Shown: positions 49,139 to 57,868 of the stretch, in pieces | Layout of the letters: every line of letters starts with the position of its first letter | Numbering within the stretch: the stretch's first letter is position 1 | Assembly: GCF_052065695.1 (NCBI RefSeq) | Contig: NZ_JBQHTM010000002.1 | Span: forward strand, 57,277-121,276 | DNA: 64,000 bases | Direction of reading: 5' to 3' | Origin: Intestinimonas sp052065695 | Lineage (GTDB): Bacteria; Bacillota; Clostridia; Oscillospirales; Oscillospiraceae | The notes under the pieces: model-generated | Told to the model about the DNA's origin: nothing | What the model saw: only the letters and a program-made list of their open reading frames with translations | Database searches by the model: none | Made by a program: the position numbers and the translations under genes

Positions 49139-50215
49139 ATGGAACGATTTGCGATCCGGCCGGAGATCTGGTTCGGCCCGGGGGCGCTGGGCGCCCTGGA
49201 AAGGCTGGCGGGGAAGCGGGTGCTGCTGGTCACCGACGGCTTTCTCTCCTCCTCCGGCCTGGCCAAACGGGCCCTGGAGCGGCTCACCGGGCCGGTGGAG
49301 GTCTTTGACAAGGTGGAGCCCGACCCCTCCCTGAAGCTGGTGGCGGAGGGGGTGGCTGCCCTGGAGGGCTTTGGGCCCGATGCGGTGGTGGCCTTCGGCG
49401 GCGGCTCCCCCATGGACTGTGCCAAGGCCATGTGCTGGTTCTCCAAGGGCCGCCCGCCCCTGTGGTGCATCCCCACCACGGCGGGAACCGGCAGCGAGGT
49501 GACCTCCTTCGCCGTCCTCACCGACACCGAGCGGGGCATCAAATACCCCCTGGTGGAGGAGGGGCTTTTGGCGGAGACCGCCATCCTGGACCCCAGCCTC
49601 CTGGAAGGGGTGCCGCCCAAGGTCACCGCCGACACCGGTATGGACGTGCTCACCCACGCCGCCGAAGGCTTTGTGGCAAAGGGGAGCAGTCCCTTCTCAG
49701 ACGCCCTGGCGGAAAAGGCCTTTGCCCTGGCCTATGAGCGGCTGCCCGCCGCCTTCGCCGGGGACCTGGGGGCCAAGGGGGACATGCTCCTGGCCTCCTG
49801 CATGGCGGGCATGGCCTTCAATGCCGCCGGGCTGGGGGTCTGCCACGCCATGGCCCACGCCCTGGGAGGGCGGTTCCACCTGCCTCACGGCCGGCTCAAC
49901 GCTGTGCTGCTGCCCTCTGTGGTCCTCCGCAACGCCGGAGACCGTCGGGCGGCGGCCCGGTATGCCGCCCTGGCCAAGTTCTGCGGCCTGGCGGGCACTC
50001 CCAGGGCCCTCTCCGCCGCTCTGGCCCGATTGCGCGCCGCCCTCGGCCTCCCCGACCGGCTGCCTGTGGAGCCGGAGGAACTGAAGGCGGCTCTGGATGA
50101 CCTGGCCGCCGCCGCTCTGGCCGACGGCTGCATGGCGGCCAACCCCTTACCCATGACGGCGGCGGAGGTCAAGGACCTGCTCGCCCGGGCCGGGGAACTG
50201 GGGGGACGGCCGTGA
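49139..50215 (+). CDS. eutG: EutG-like iron-containing alcohol dehydrogenase
   Basis: 358 residues of the Fe-dependent ADH family: the NAD-binding FGGGSPMDCAKAM (about 81-93), PTTAGTGSEVTSFAV, and the iron-ligand region CHAMAHALGGRFHLPHGRLN. It reduces the acetaldehyde from ethanolamine to ethanol, regenerating NAD. It is somewhat shorter than enterobacterial EutG. ATG 49139 follows AGAGGA. It opens the eut operon, and its stop overlaps an old eutA start (GTGA). No EutV-type antiterminator site or clear promoter was found upstream. Confidence 0.85.
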   Translation: MERFAIRPEIWFGPGALGALERLAGKRVLLVTDGFLSSSGLAKRALERLTGPVEVFDKVEPDPSLKLVAEGVAALEGFGPDAVVAFGGGSPMDCAKAMCWFSKGRPPLWCIPTTAGTGSEVTSFAVLTDTERGIKYPLVEEGLLAETAILDPSLLEGVPPKVTADTGMDVLTHAAEGFVAKGSSPFSDALAEKAFALAYERLPAAFAGDLGAKGDMLLASCMAGMAFNAAGLGVCHAMAHALGGRFHLPHGRLNAVLLPSVVLRNAGDRRAAARYAALAKFCGLAGTPRALSAALARLRAALGLPDRLPVEPEELKAALDDLAAAALADGCMAANPLPMTAAEVKDLLARAGELGGRP

Positions 50216-50415
50216 GGGAGACCCTGAAATCGGTGGGCATTGACATTGGCACATTGCCTCCCCAGGCTGCGGGGCAGCCTGGGGGCCCCTTTCTTAGACT
50301 TCACATCCTCGGGGCAAATGAATTGCCCCTGCGGAAAACCTCCGCAATGCTCCGATTTTACGGGCTGACGCCCGCCCCGCGCTGCGGGGACCCCGTGGTG
50401 GAGGTGCCGGAATGA
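50212..50415 (+). pseudogene. displaced duplicate of the eutA start plus a 159-bp insert
   Basis: GTG 50212, overlapping the eutG stop, begins a copy of the EutA N-terminus (MRETLKSVGIDIGT) that breaks off after 41 bp. A 159-bp insert follows with three hairpins (CCCCAGGCTG/CAGCCTGGGG, GGGGCAA/TTGCCCC, TGCGGA/TCCGCA), then the true eutA start at 50412. The remaining 67-codon frame ends inside the new start (ATGA). The 41-bp copies are 31/41 identical and encode the same residues except Lys6/Arg6. Confidence 0.8.
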
Positions 50416-51797
50416 GAGAAACACTTCGGTCGGTAGGCATTGACATCGGCACCTCCACCACACAGCTGGTGATTTCCCACCTGACTCTGGAAAACCGGGC
50501 CAGCCCCTTCACGGTGCCCCGGGTGGCCATCACGGAGCGGGAGATCGTCTACCGCAGCGCCATACACTTTACGCCACTCCTCTCGGATACCGTCATCGAC
50601 GCCGATGGCGTCCGGTCCATCGTAGCGGAGGAGTACCAAAAGGCGGGGCTCCGCCGGGAGGAGGTGGAGACGGGGGCGGTCATCATCACCGGGGAAACCG
50701 CCCGGAAGGAGAACGCCCGGACCGTCCTGGCCGCCCTCTCGGAGTTTGCCGGGGACTTCGTGGTGGCCACCGCCGGACCCGACCTGGAATCCATCCTGGC
50801 CGCCCGGGGAGCGGGGGCGGATGAATACTCTAGGGAGCATCGGTGCAAGGTATTACACTTTGATATCGGCGGCGGCACCTCTAACCTGGCTCTCTACGAC
50901 AATGGCGCCCTTCTGGACACCGACTGTCTGGACATCGGCGGGCGGCTTCTGAAGCTGGACCGGGAGGGCCGGGTAGTCTACCGCTCTCCGGTGCTGGCAC
51001 CCTGGTCCGGTCTGGTGCCGGCCCTGGGGCAGCGGGTGGAGGCCGCCGACCTGGCCCCCCTCCTGGACGCCATGACGGAGGTGCTGGCGCGGGCCATTCC
51101 AAATGATGTAAAGGTCCTCTCCTTTTCAGGAGGAGTGGCCGACTGCATGTGGGCCCCACCGTCAGATTGGCGGGCCTTTGGGGACATCGGCCCTCTGCTG
51201 GGGCCCGCCCTCCGGCGGCGGCTGGAGGGGGCGGGCTATGAACTGGTCCGGGGCGCCGAAACCATCCGGGCCACGGTGGTGGGGGCGGGGGCCCACTCGG
51301 TGGAGGTCTCCGGCTCCACCATCCACTGCCGGGAGGTGGCCTTCCCCCTGAAAAATCTCCCCGTCCTTCGGCTCACCCAAGGAGAGGAGGCGGGGGACGC
51401 CCAGACCCTGGCGGCGGCGGTGGAGCGGAAGCTCAGGCGGTACGCCGACCAGGAGGGGTTATGCCAGGTGGCCCTGGCCCTCACCGGCGAGGTGTCGCCC
51501 CCCTACAAGCGGGTGGCCGAGCTGGCCCGGGGCCTGCGGGCGGGGCTTGAGCCCCTGCGGGGGGCGGGGTACTTTCCCGTGGTGGTGGTGGAGCGGGACA
51601 TGGCCAAGGTCCTGGGCCAGGCCATGGGGGGCGAAGGTCCCCTGCTCTGCCTGGACGGGGTGAGCGTCAAAGAGGGGGACTACATCGACATCGGCGCCCC
51701 CGTGGCCGGGGGCAGCGTGCTGCCGGTGGTGGTGAAGACCCTGGCCTTTTCAAACAGTGTACCCGGCGGGGAAGGCCGGGAGAGGAGGAACCTATGA
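50412..51797 (+). CDS. eutA: ethanolamine ammonia-lyase reactivating factor EutA
   Basis: 461 residues of the EutA family with an actin/Hsp70-like ATPase fold: phosphate-1 loop VGIDIGTSTTQLVIS (8-22), phosphate-2 HFDIGGGTSNLALY and the adenosine-side GGVADC. EutA exchanges damaged cobalamin on EutBC for fresh adenosylcobalamin in an ATP-dependent way. GGAGGTG, supplied by the insert described just upstream, lies 5 nt before ATG 50412. The first codons use A/T endings (AGA, GAA, ACA, CTT), unlike the GC-ending codons of the rest. Its stop overlaps the eutB start. Confidence 0.93.
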   Translation: MRETLRSVGIDIGTSTTQLVISHLTLENRASPFTVPRVAITEREIVYRSAIHFTPLLSDTVIDADGVRSIVAEEYQKAGLRREEVETGAVIITGETARKENARTVLAALSEFAGDFVVATAGPDLESILAARGAGADEYSREHRCKVLHFDIGGGTSNLALYDNGALLDTDCLDIGGRLLKLDREGRVVYRSPVLAPWSGLVPALGQRVEAADLAPLLDAMTEVLARAIPNDVKVLSFSGGVADCMWAPPSDWRAFGDIGPLLGPALRRRLEGAGYELVRGAETIRATVVGAGAHSVEVSGSTIHCREVAFPLKNLPVLRLTQGEEAGDAQTLAAAVERKLRRYADQEGLCQVALALTGEVSPPYKRVAELARGLRAGLEPLRGAGYFPVVVVERDMAKVLGQAMGGEGPLLCLDGVSVKEGDYIDIGAPVAGGSVLPVVVKTLAFSNSVPGGEGRERRNL

Positions 51798-53158
51798 TTT
51801 TAAAGACCAAGCTGCTGGGCCGCGTCTATGACTTCCACACAGTGCGGGAGGTCATGGCCAAGGCCAACGAGGAGAAGTCGGGGGACCGGCTGGCGGGCAT
51901 CGCCGCCGAGAACGCCGAGGAGCGGGTGGCGGCCAAGGTGGTGCTCGCCAATCTGACCCTGGCCGACCTGCGCAATGCCCCTGCCGTCCCCTATGAGGAG
52001 GACGAGGTCACCCGCATCATTCAGGACGGTATCAACGAAAAGATCTTTGCCCAAATCCGCAGCTGGACCGTGGGGGAGCTGCGGGAGTGGCTGCTGGCCG
52101 AGGAAAATGACGGGGCGGCCATCCGGCGGCTCTCCCGGGGACTCACCAGCGAGATGGTGGCGGCAGTGGCCAAGCTCATGAGCAACCTTGATCTCATCTA
52201 CGCCGCCAAAAAAATCCGGGTCACCGCCACCTGCAACACCACTATTGGCGAGCCGGGGACCCTGTCGGCCCGGCTCCAGCCCAACCACCCCACCGACGAC
52301 CCCGACGGCATCCTGGCCTCGTTGCTGGAGGGTCTCACCTTCGGGGTGGGGGACGCGGTGCTGGGTCTCAACCCGGTGGACGACTCGGTGGAGAGCGTCA
52401 CCCGGGTGCTGGAGCGGTTCCAGGAGGTGAAGGAGCGCTGGGCCATCCCCACCCAGACCTGCGTGCTGGCCCACGTCACCACCCAGATGGAGTGTATCCG
52501 CCGGGGAGCCCCCGCCGACCTCATCTTCCAGTCCATCGCCGGGAGCCAGAAGGGCAACGAGGCCTTCGGCTTCAACGCCGACACCATCGCCGAGGCCCGG
52601 GCGCTGGCCCTGAAGGAGGGCACCGCCACCGGCCCCAACGTCCTCTACTTTGAGACGGGCCAGGGCTCCGAGCTCTCCAGCGAGGCCCACAACGGCTGGG
52701 ACCAGGTGACCATGGAGGCCCGGTGCTACGGCTTTGCCCGGCATTTTGCGCCCTTCCTGGTCAACACCGTGGTGGGCTTCATCGGCCCGGAGTACCTCTA
52801 CAACTCCAAGCAGGTCATCCGGGCGGGGCTGGAGGACCACTTTATGGGCAAGCTCACCGGTGTTCCCATGGGCTGCGATGCCTGCTACACCAACCACATG
52901 AAGGCCGACCAGAACGACATCGAGGACCTGGCCGTCCTCCTCACTGCCGCCGGGTGCAACTATTTTATGGGCATCCCCCACGGCGACGACGTGATGCTCA
53001 ACTACCAGACCACCGGCTACCACGAGACCGCCGCCCTGCGAGAGCTCTTCGGCCTCACCGCCATCAAACCCTTCCAGGACTGGCTGGAGAAGATGGGCTT
53101 TGTGGCGAACGGAAAGCTCACCCCCCTGGCCGGGGACGGCTCGGTGCTGCTGGCATAA
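51794..53158 (+). CDS. eutB: ethanolamine ammonia-lyase large subunit EutB
   Basis: 454 residues, the usual length for this TIM-barrel enzyme. Clearly recognisable are CNTTIGEPGTLSARLQPNHP, the DDPDGILAS loop, ETGQGSELSSEAHNG and the C-terminal GCDACYTNHMKADQND region around the cobalamin/active site. With EutC it converts ethanolamine to acetaldehyde and ammonia using adenosylcobalamin. ATG 51794 overlaps the eutA stop by 4 nt, and GAGAGGAGG lies upstream. Confidence 0.97.
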   Translation: MILKTKLLGRVYDFHTVREVMAKANEEKSGDRLAGIAAENAEERVAAKVVLANLTLADLRNAPAVPYEEDEVTRIIQDGINEKIFAQIRSWTVGELREWLLAEENDGAAIRRLSRGLTSEMVAAVAKLMSNLDLIYAAKKIRVTATCNTTIGEPGTLSARLQPNHPTDDPDGILASLLEGLTFGVGDAVLGLNPVDDSVESVTRVLERFQEVKERWAIPTQTCVLAHVTTQMECIRRGAPADLIFQSIAGSQKGNEAFGFNADTIAEARALALKEGTATGPNVLYFETGQGSELSSEAHNGWDQVTMEARCYGFARHFAPFLVNTVVGFIGPEYLYNSKQVIRAGLEDHFMGKLTGVPMGCDACYTNHMKADQNDIEDLAVLLTAAGCNYFMGIPHGDDVMLNYQTTGYHETAALRELFGLTAIKPFQDWLEKMGFVANGKLTPLAGDGSVLLA

Positions 53159-53176
53159 CAAGGAGGGTGAAACTCT

Positions 53177-54082
53177 GTGGCTGTAAATGAAAAAGAACTG
53201 CGGGCCCTGGTGGAGCGGATGGTAGCCGACCTGATGGGCCAGGCCCCCACCCCCCAGGTGAAGGGGTCCGACTATCACCCCATGGAGCCCGGCCCGGCAG
53301 CCGAGGGCGGGGAGCTCCAGGACATCGCCGCCATCGACCTGCGGCGGCTCTACCTGGTCAAAAACCCGAAAAACGGCCCCGCCTTCCTGGAACTGAAGGC
53401 CAAGACCCCCGCCCGGCTGGGCATGGGAAGGGCGGGGGCCCGGTACAAGACGGAAACCATGCTCCGCATGCGGTGCGACCACGCCGCTGCCCAGGATTCC
53501 GTCTTCTCCCACGTCAGCGACGACTTTGTGAAGGCCCAGGGCTATGTGCCTCTCCACACCCTGTGCAAGGACAAGGACGAGTACCTGACCCGGCCCGACA
53601 AGGGCCGCCGCTTTGACGAGGAACAGCAGGCCATCATCCAGAAGACCCTGGGCCATGCCCCCAAGGTGGCCCTGGTGGTGGGGGACGGCCTCAGCTCCGC
53701 CGCCATCGAGGCCAACGCCGCCGACTGTATGGAGGCCATCCGGGCGGGCCTGAAGAGCTACGGCATCGACGCCGGGCCCACCCTCTTTGTGAAGTACTGC
53801 CGGGTGGGTGCCTCCGACCACATCGGTGAGCTCACCGGGGCGGAGGTGGTGTGCATGCTGGTGGGGGAGCGGCCCGGCCTGGTGACGGCGGAGTCCATGT
53901 CGGCCTACCTCACCTACGGGGCCCACATCGGCATCCCGGAGTCCAAGCGGACCGTCATCTCCAATATCCACAGGCAGGGGACAACGGCGGTGGAGGCCGG
54001 CGCCCACATTGCGGAGCTCATCAAAACCATGCTGGAGAAAAAGGCCTCCGGCATCGAGCTGGCGAGAGGAGTGGGGGCATGA
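53177..54082 (+). CDS. eutC: ethanolamine ammonia-lyase small subunit EutC (GTG start)
   Basis: 301 residues. A helical N-terminal tail (1-40), which in other species targets the enzyme to the compartment, precedes the cobalamin-binding domain (ARLGMGRAGARYKTETMLRM, VALVVGDGLSSAAI, CMLVGERPGLVTAESMSAYL). GTG 53177 has AGGAGG 12-17 nt upstream. It overlaps eutL by 4 nt. Confidence 0.95.
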   Translation: MAVNEKELRALVERMVADLMGQAPTPQVKGSDYHPMEPGPAAEGGELQDIAAIDLRRLYLVKNPKNGPAFLELKAKTPARLGMGRAGARYKTETMLRMRCDHAAAQDSVFSHVSDDFVKAQGYVPLHTLCKDKDEYLTRPDKGRRFDEEQQAIIQKTLGHAPKVALVVGDGLSSAAIEANAADCMEAIRAGLKSYGIDAGPTLFVKYCRVGASDHIGELTGAEVVCMLVGERPGLVTAESMSAYLTYGAHIGIPESKRTVISNIHRQGTTAVEAGAHIAELIKTMLEKKASGIELARGVGA

Positions 54083-54732
54083 CGGGAGATCTTCTCAAAT
54101 GTAACGCTCTGGCCACCCGCACCATAGCCAATGTGTCCGAGTCCCTGGCGGAGAAGCTGGGTTTAAGGCCGGAGTTCCGGTCCATCGGCATCCTCACCGC
54201 CGACAGCGACGACGTGACCTACTGCGCCCTGGACGAGGCCACCAAGGCCGCCGCCGTGGAGGTGGTCTATGGCCGGAGCCTCTACGCCGGGGCGGCCAAC
54301 GCCAACACCAAACTGGCGGGAGAGGTCATCGGCATCCTGGCCGGGCCCAACCCCTCCGAGGTGAAGAGCGGGCTCAGAACGGCGGTGGAGTTTTTTGAGA
54401 GCGGGGTGGGCTTCCGCTCCGCCAACGCCGACGACTCCATCGTCTATTTCGCCCACACCGTGTCCCGGACGGGGAGCTACCTCTCCAAGACCGCCGGGGT
54501 GCGGGAGGGGGAGGCCCTGGCCTACCTCATCGCGCCGCCCCTGGAGGCGGTGGTTGGGCTGGACGAGGCCATGAAGGTGGCGGATGTGACCCTGGCCGCC
54601 CTCTTTGAGCCACCCAGCGAGACCAACTTCGGCGGCGGGCTCCTCACCGGTACCCAGAGCGCCTGCAAGGCCGCCTGTGAGGCGTTTGCAGCGGCGGTGC
54701 TGGATATCGCCCAGCATCCCAGAGAACTGTAA
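54079..54732 (+). CDS. eutL: microcompartment shell protein EutL
   Basis: 217 residues, a tandem circularly permuted BMC trimer protein. Recognisable are RTIANVSESLAEKLGL at the start, AEVVYGRSLYAGAANANTK-type sequence (here EVVYGRSLYAGAANANTK) and FGGGLLTGTQSACKAACEAF at the end. EutL forms gated pores in the ethanolamine compartment shell. ATG 54079 overlaps the eutC stop. Confidence 0.94.
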   Translation: MTGDLLKCNALATRTIANVSESLAEKLGLRPEFRSIGILTADSDDVTYCALDEATKAAAVEVVYGRSLYAGAANANTKLAGEVIGILAGPNPSEVKSGLRTAVEFFESGVGFRSANADDSIVYFAHTVSRTGSYLSKTAGVREGEALAYLIAPPLEAVVGLDEAMKVADVTLAALFEPPSETNFGGGLLTGTQSACKAACEAFAAAVLDIAQHPREL

Positions 54733-54737
54733 GGACC

Positions 54738-54760
54738 GTAGGGGCGGCCTGTGGCCGCCC
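54738..54760 (+). repeat. 23-bp hairpin mini-repeat, copy 2
   Basis: GTAGGGGCGGCCTGTGGCCGCCC lies between eutL and eutE. It matches the copy at 9573-9595 except for two compensatory changes in the stem. It may also modulate read-through within the eut operon. Confidence 0.6.
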
Positions 54761-54783
54761 AAAGTCCGGAAGGAGGGAACCAT

Positions 54784-56247
54784 TTGGATAAAGATCTACA
54801 ATCCATCCAGGAGGTGCGAGACCTGGTGGGCAAGGCCAGGGAGGCCCAGCGGGCCCTGGCGGCCATGAGCCAGGCCGACCTGGACCGCATCACGGCGGCC
54901 ATCTCCAAGGCGGGGGCGGAGCACGCCCAGCGGCTTGCCCAGATGGCGGTGGAGGAGACGGGCTACGGCAAGGCGGAGGACAAGGAGATCAAGAACCGCT
55001 TTGCCGCCCTCACCCTCTACGACGCCATCAAGGAGGAAAAGACCCACGGCATCCTGGCCCAGGACAAGGAGAAGCGGACCATCGACATCGGTGTGCCCGT
55101 GGGCGTCGTGGCGGGGCTGGTGCCCTCCACCAACCCCACCTCCACCGTCATCTACAAGGCCATGATCTGCATGAAGGCGGGCAACCCCATCATCTTCTCC
55201 CCCCACCCCAGCGCCATCAAATGTATCGGAGAGACGGTGAAGGTGGTCTCGGAAGCCGCCCGGCAGGCGGGGGCTCCCGAGGGGGCCATCGCCTGCATCG
55301 CCACCCCCACCCTGGAGGCCACCAGCGCCCTCATGAAGCACGACCACACCCGGCTCATCCTGGCCACCGGCGGCGCCGCCATGGTCAAGGCGGCCTACTC
55401 CTCCGGCACCCCGGCCATCGGCGTGGGAGCGGGCAACGGTCCGGTCTATATCCACCATACCGCAAACGTCGCCCAGGCGGTGAAGCGGATCCTGGACTCC
55501 AAGACCTTTGACAACGGCACCATCTGCGCCAGCGAGCAGTCCATCGTCACCACCCGGGCCATGGAGGGGGCGGTGTCGGAGGAGCTCAGACGCCAGGGGG
55601 CCTACCTCCTCAGCGACGAGGAGCACAAAAAGCTGTCCAAGTTCATCCTGCGTGCCAACGGCACCATGAACCCGGCCATCGTGGGCAAGAGCGTGGAGAC
55701 GGTGGCCAAGCTGGCCGGGCTGGACAAGGTGCCCCCTTCCGCCCGGGTGCTGGTGGCCCGGGAGACGGGGGTGGGCTCCGGCTACCCCTACTCCAGCGAG
55801 AAACTGGGCCTCATCCTGGCCTACTATGTGGAGGCCGTTGAGGAGGCCGTCCTCCGGCGCTGCGTGGAGATCCTGGAGTGGGAGGGGGCGGGCCACACCT
55901 TCTCCATCCATGCCGAGGACGAGGCCGTGGTCAAGCGCTTTGCCCAGGCCGTCCCCGCCAGCCGGGTGCTGGTGAACACACCCTCCGCCCTGGGCGGCAT
56001 CGGCGCCACCACCTGCCTCTTCCCCGCCCTCACCCTGGGGTGCGGCGCGGTGGGGGGCTCCTCCTCCTCCAACAACATCGGCCCTCTGGACCTCATCAAC
56101 ATCAAGCGGGTGGCCTGGGGCGTGAAGGAGCTGGAGGAGCTGCGGGGCGGCGCTGCCGCCGCCCCCTGGCAGAGTTCCGGGCGCCCGGCGGTAGACGACG
56201 CCCTCCTCCGGGAGCTGGTGGACCAGATCATCAGGAGGCTGACATGA
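54784..56247 (+). CDS. eutE: acylating acetaldehyde dehydrogenase EutE (TTG start)
   Basis: 487 residues of the CoA-acylating aldehyde dehydrogenase family. The catalytic Cys is in NGTICASEQS (about 240); the NAD region has VVAGLVPSTNPT and ATGGAAMVKAAYSSG, and the C-terminal half has TCLFPALTLGCGAVGGSSSS. The N-terminal ~20 residues are an amphipathic helix followed by a linker, as in encapsulated EutE. It converts acetaldehyde to acetyl-CoA. TTG 54784 has GGAAGGAGGG just upstream and no ATG is nearby in frame. Confidence 0.93.
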   Translation: MDKDLQSIQEVRDLVGKAREAQRALAAMSQADLDRITAAISKAGAEHAQRLAQMAVEETGYGKAEDKEIKNRFAALTLYDAIKEEKTHGILAQDKEKRTIDIGVPVGVVAGLVPSTNPTSTVIYKAMICMKAGNPIIFSPHPSAIKCIGETVKVVSEAARQAGAPEGAIACIATPTLEATSALMKHDHTRLILATGGAAMVKAAYSSGTPAIGVGAGNGPVYIHHTANVAQAVKRILDSKTFDNGTICASEQSIVTTRAMEGAVSEELRRQGAYLLSDEEHKKLSKFILRANGTMNPAIVGKSVETVAKLAGLDKVPPSARVLVARETGVGSGYPYSSEKLGLILAYYVEAVEEAVLRRCVEILEWEGAGHTFSIHAEDEAVVKRFAQAVPASRVLVNTPSALGGIGATTCLFPALTLGCGAVGGSSSSNNIGPLDLINIKRVAWGVKELEELRGGAAAAPWQSSGRPAVDDALLRELVDQIIRRLT

Positions 56248-56248
56248 G

Positions 56249-56548
56249 ATGAGAGCAAAAAATACCGAAGGCCCGGAGCTGCCCGTCCCCCAGCCGGGGG
56301 AGGACCTACAGGACCGGGTCCAGACCGAGGGCATCATGTATGACCCCTCCGCCGACCTCCTGCGGGAGGCGGCGGTGGCCGCCAAGGGTGCGGATAAAGA
56401 GGAAAAGAAGCCCTCCGGGGCACGGCGGCAGAAAGCCCCGGCCAAGGAGGAACTGGCCAGCCTGGCCGCCGCCGTGAAGGGCGGCGGGGCGGTCAAGGAG
56501 ACAGCGGACAAGGGGGAACACCCCCAACAGGAAAGGAGTACAAAGCAA
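56249..56548 (+). CDS. 100-residue leader protein continuous in frame with EutM
   Basis: This segment starts at ATG 56249 with AGGAGG 10 nt upstream, directly after eutE, and runs without a stop into eutM. It encodes an Ala/Lys/Glu-rich, largely disordered or helical sequence (MYDPSADLLREAAVAAKGAD, then KEEKKPSGARRQKAPAKEEL). I recognise no family. It could be a real N-terminal extension of EutM (200 residues in all) or a separate gene whose stop has been lost. Translation from its own start looks good, so both products are possible. Confidence 0.6.
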
Positions 56549-56851
56549 ATGGCAAACACGAACGCGCTGGGTATGGTGGAGACCAAGGGACTGGTGGGGG
56601 CCATTGAGGCGGCCGACGCCATGGTGAAGGCGGCCAACGTCCAGCTGGTGGGCAAGGAGCAGGTGGGCGGCGGTCTGGTGACCGTCATGGTCCGGGGAGA
56701 CGTGGGGGCTGTGAAGGCGGCCACCGACGCTGGTGCCGCCGCCGCCGAGAAGGTGGGGGAGCTTATCTCCGTCCACGTCATTCCCCGCCCCCATGCCGAG
56801 GTGGACGGCATCCTGCCCCACAAAGCCGGGGAATTCGACCGGGAGGGCTAA
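56549..56851 (+). CDS. eutM: major microcompartment shell protein EutM (BMC-H)
   Basis: 100 residues beginning MANTNALGMVETKGLVGAIE, the classical BMC hexamer start, with GAAAAGV-like central strands (here GGGLVTVMVRGDVGAVKAAT) and ISVHVIPRPHAEV near the end. It tiles the shell facets. ATG 56549 has AAAGGAG 7 nt upstream, so it is made from its own start even though the frame is open from 56249. The gene is followed 3 nt later by eutT. Confidence 0.93.
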   Translation: MANTNALGMVETKGLVGAIEAADAMVKAANVQLVGKEQVGGGLVTVMVRGDVGAVKAATDAGAAAAEKVGELISVHVIPRPHAEVDGILPHKAGEFDREG

Positions 56852-56854
56852 GCC

Positions 56855-57583
56855 GTGGCCCTCTTGACGGAGGAGCGGGTCCGGCAGATGTCGGACAACG
56901 GCACCCGGGGGCCGGTGGTGGTCACCCGGGAGGATGTCCTCACCCCTTCCGCCCGGTCCTGGCTCCGGGAGCACCGGGTGGAGGTGGTCTACCCCCAGGG
57001 CAGGGGGGAGGAGGGCCCGGAGGGGGCGGGGAAGTACCGCACCCTCTTCGGGGCCGTTCTGACGGAGAAACCGGAGCACATGACCCACCTGAGGGGCAAC
57101 ATCCTGGTATTCAAGGACCACCCCCGTATCGCCTTCCGGGGCATGATCGACCTGCTGGAGGGGGAGATCGCCCTGTGCCAGCAGGTGTGCGTCCGGGAGG
57201 GGGTGCCCGCCCTGGCGGAGGAGCTGGAGGAGGTGCTGGACTTCGTCCGGCGCTTCATCCGCTTTGACGTGCTGGAGGAGCCGGTGGGGGAGGTGAAGCT
57301 CTGCGGCCTCACCCCGGCGGAGCTGCGGGAGCGGTCCCACTACCCAGAAAAATACTACGGCCAGGGCCACTTCCTCATCCGCTACACCGACTCCCCCGCC
57401 ATCCTGGCAGTGAACAAGGTGCGCACGGTGGTCCGGCAGACGGAGCTTGCCGCTTACCGGGCCTTCCGGGACGAGAACGGCGGGGTGACCCGGGGAGATA
57501 TCATCCTGGGCCTCAACCGGCTCTCCTCCCTGATGTGGATCATGATGATCAAGCTGAAGGCGGGCAAATACCAGACGGGCTGA
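56855..57583 (+). CDS. eutT: ethanolamine utilisation cobalamin adenosyltransferase EutT (GTG start)
   Basis: 242 residues matching EutT. The substrate region KPEHMTHLRGNILVFKDHPR and IAFRGMIDLLEGEI (about 72-105) is diagnostic, and the C-terminal VNKVRTVVRQTELAAYRAF is typical. It makes adenosylcobalamin from cobalamin and ATP for EutBC. The CCxxC metal motif of enterobacterial EutT is absent. GTG 56855 lies 3 nt after eutM, with GGGAGGG in the last codons of eutM. Confidence 0.85.
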   Translation: MALLTEERVRQMSDNGTRGPVVVTREDVLTPSARSWLREHRVEVVYPQGRGEEGPEGAGKYRTLFGAVLTEKPEHMTHLRGNILVFKDHPRIAFRGMIDLLEGEIALCQQVCVREGVPALAEELEEVLDFVRRFIRFDVLEEPVGEVKLCGLTPAELRERSHYPEKYYGQGHFLIRYTDSPAILAVNKVRTVVRQTELAAYRAFRDENGGVTRGDIILGLNRLSSLMWIMMIKLKAGKYQTG

Positions 57584-57595
57584 GGAGGTGTTCCC

Positions 57596-57868
57596 ATGGA
57601 ACTGGAGACGCGGGACGGAGCCCTGGTCATCACCCGGCTGCCGGTGGAGCAGATGGGGGCCCTGTCCCTGGGCCTGGTCCTCACCGACGGGGAAGGGGCG
57701 GTGCTCCGGGCCCTGCTGGAGGGGAAAAAGGTCCAGGTCCTGGAGTCGGGCCTAGAGTACAAGGACTATCGCAAAAGCGCCCCCTTGGGCATCTATCAAA
57801 AATTCATGGCCCTGGAACGGGGGCTGCGGGAGATGGGCATCTGTGTTGTTAGGGATCGTCATCGGTAG
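57596..57868 (+). CDS. small protein between eutT and eutN, possibly TIGR02536-related
   Basis: 90 residues: VEQMGALSLGLVLTDGEGAV then LRALLEGKKVQVLESGLEYK and FMALERGLREMGI. This resembles the C-terminal part of a Gram-positive eut-operon family (TIGR02536), which is usually about twice as long, so this may be a truncated or single-domain version. GAGGAGG precedes the ATG. It overlaps eutN by 26 nt. Function is unknown. Confidence 0.6.
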   Translation: MELETRDGALVITRLPVEQMGALSLGLVLTDGEGAVLRALLEGKKVQVLESGLEYKDYRKSAPLGIYQKFMALERGLREMGICVVRDRHR

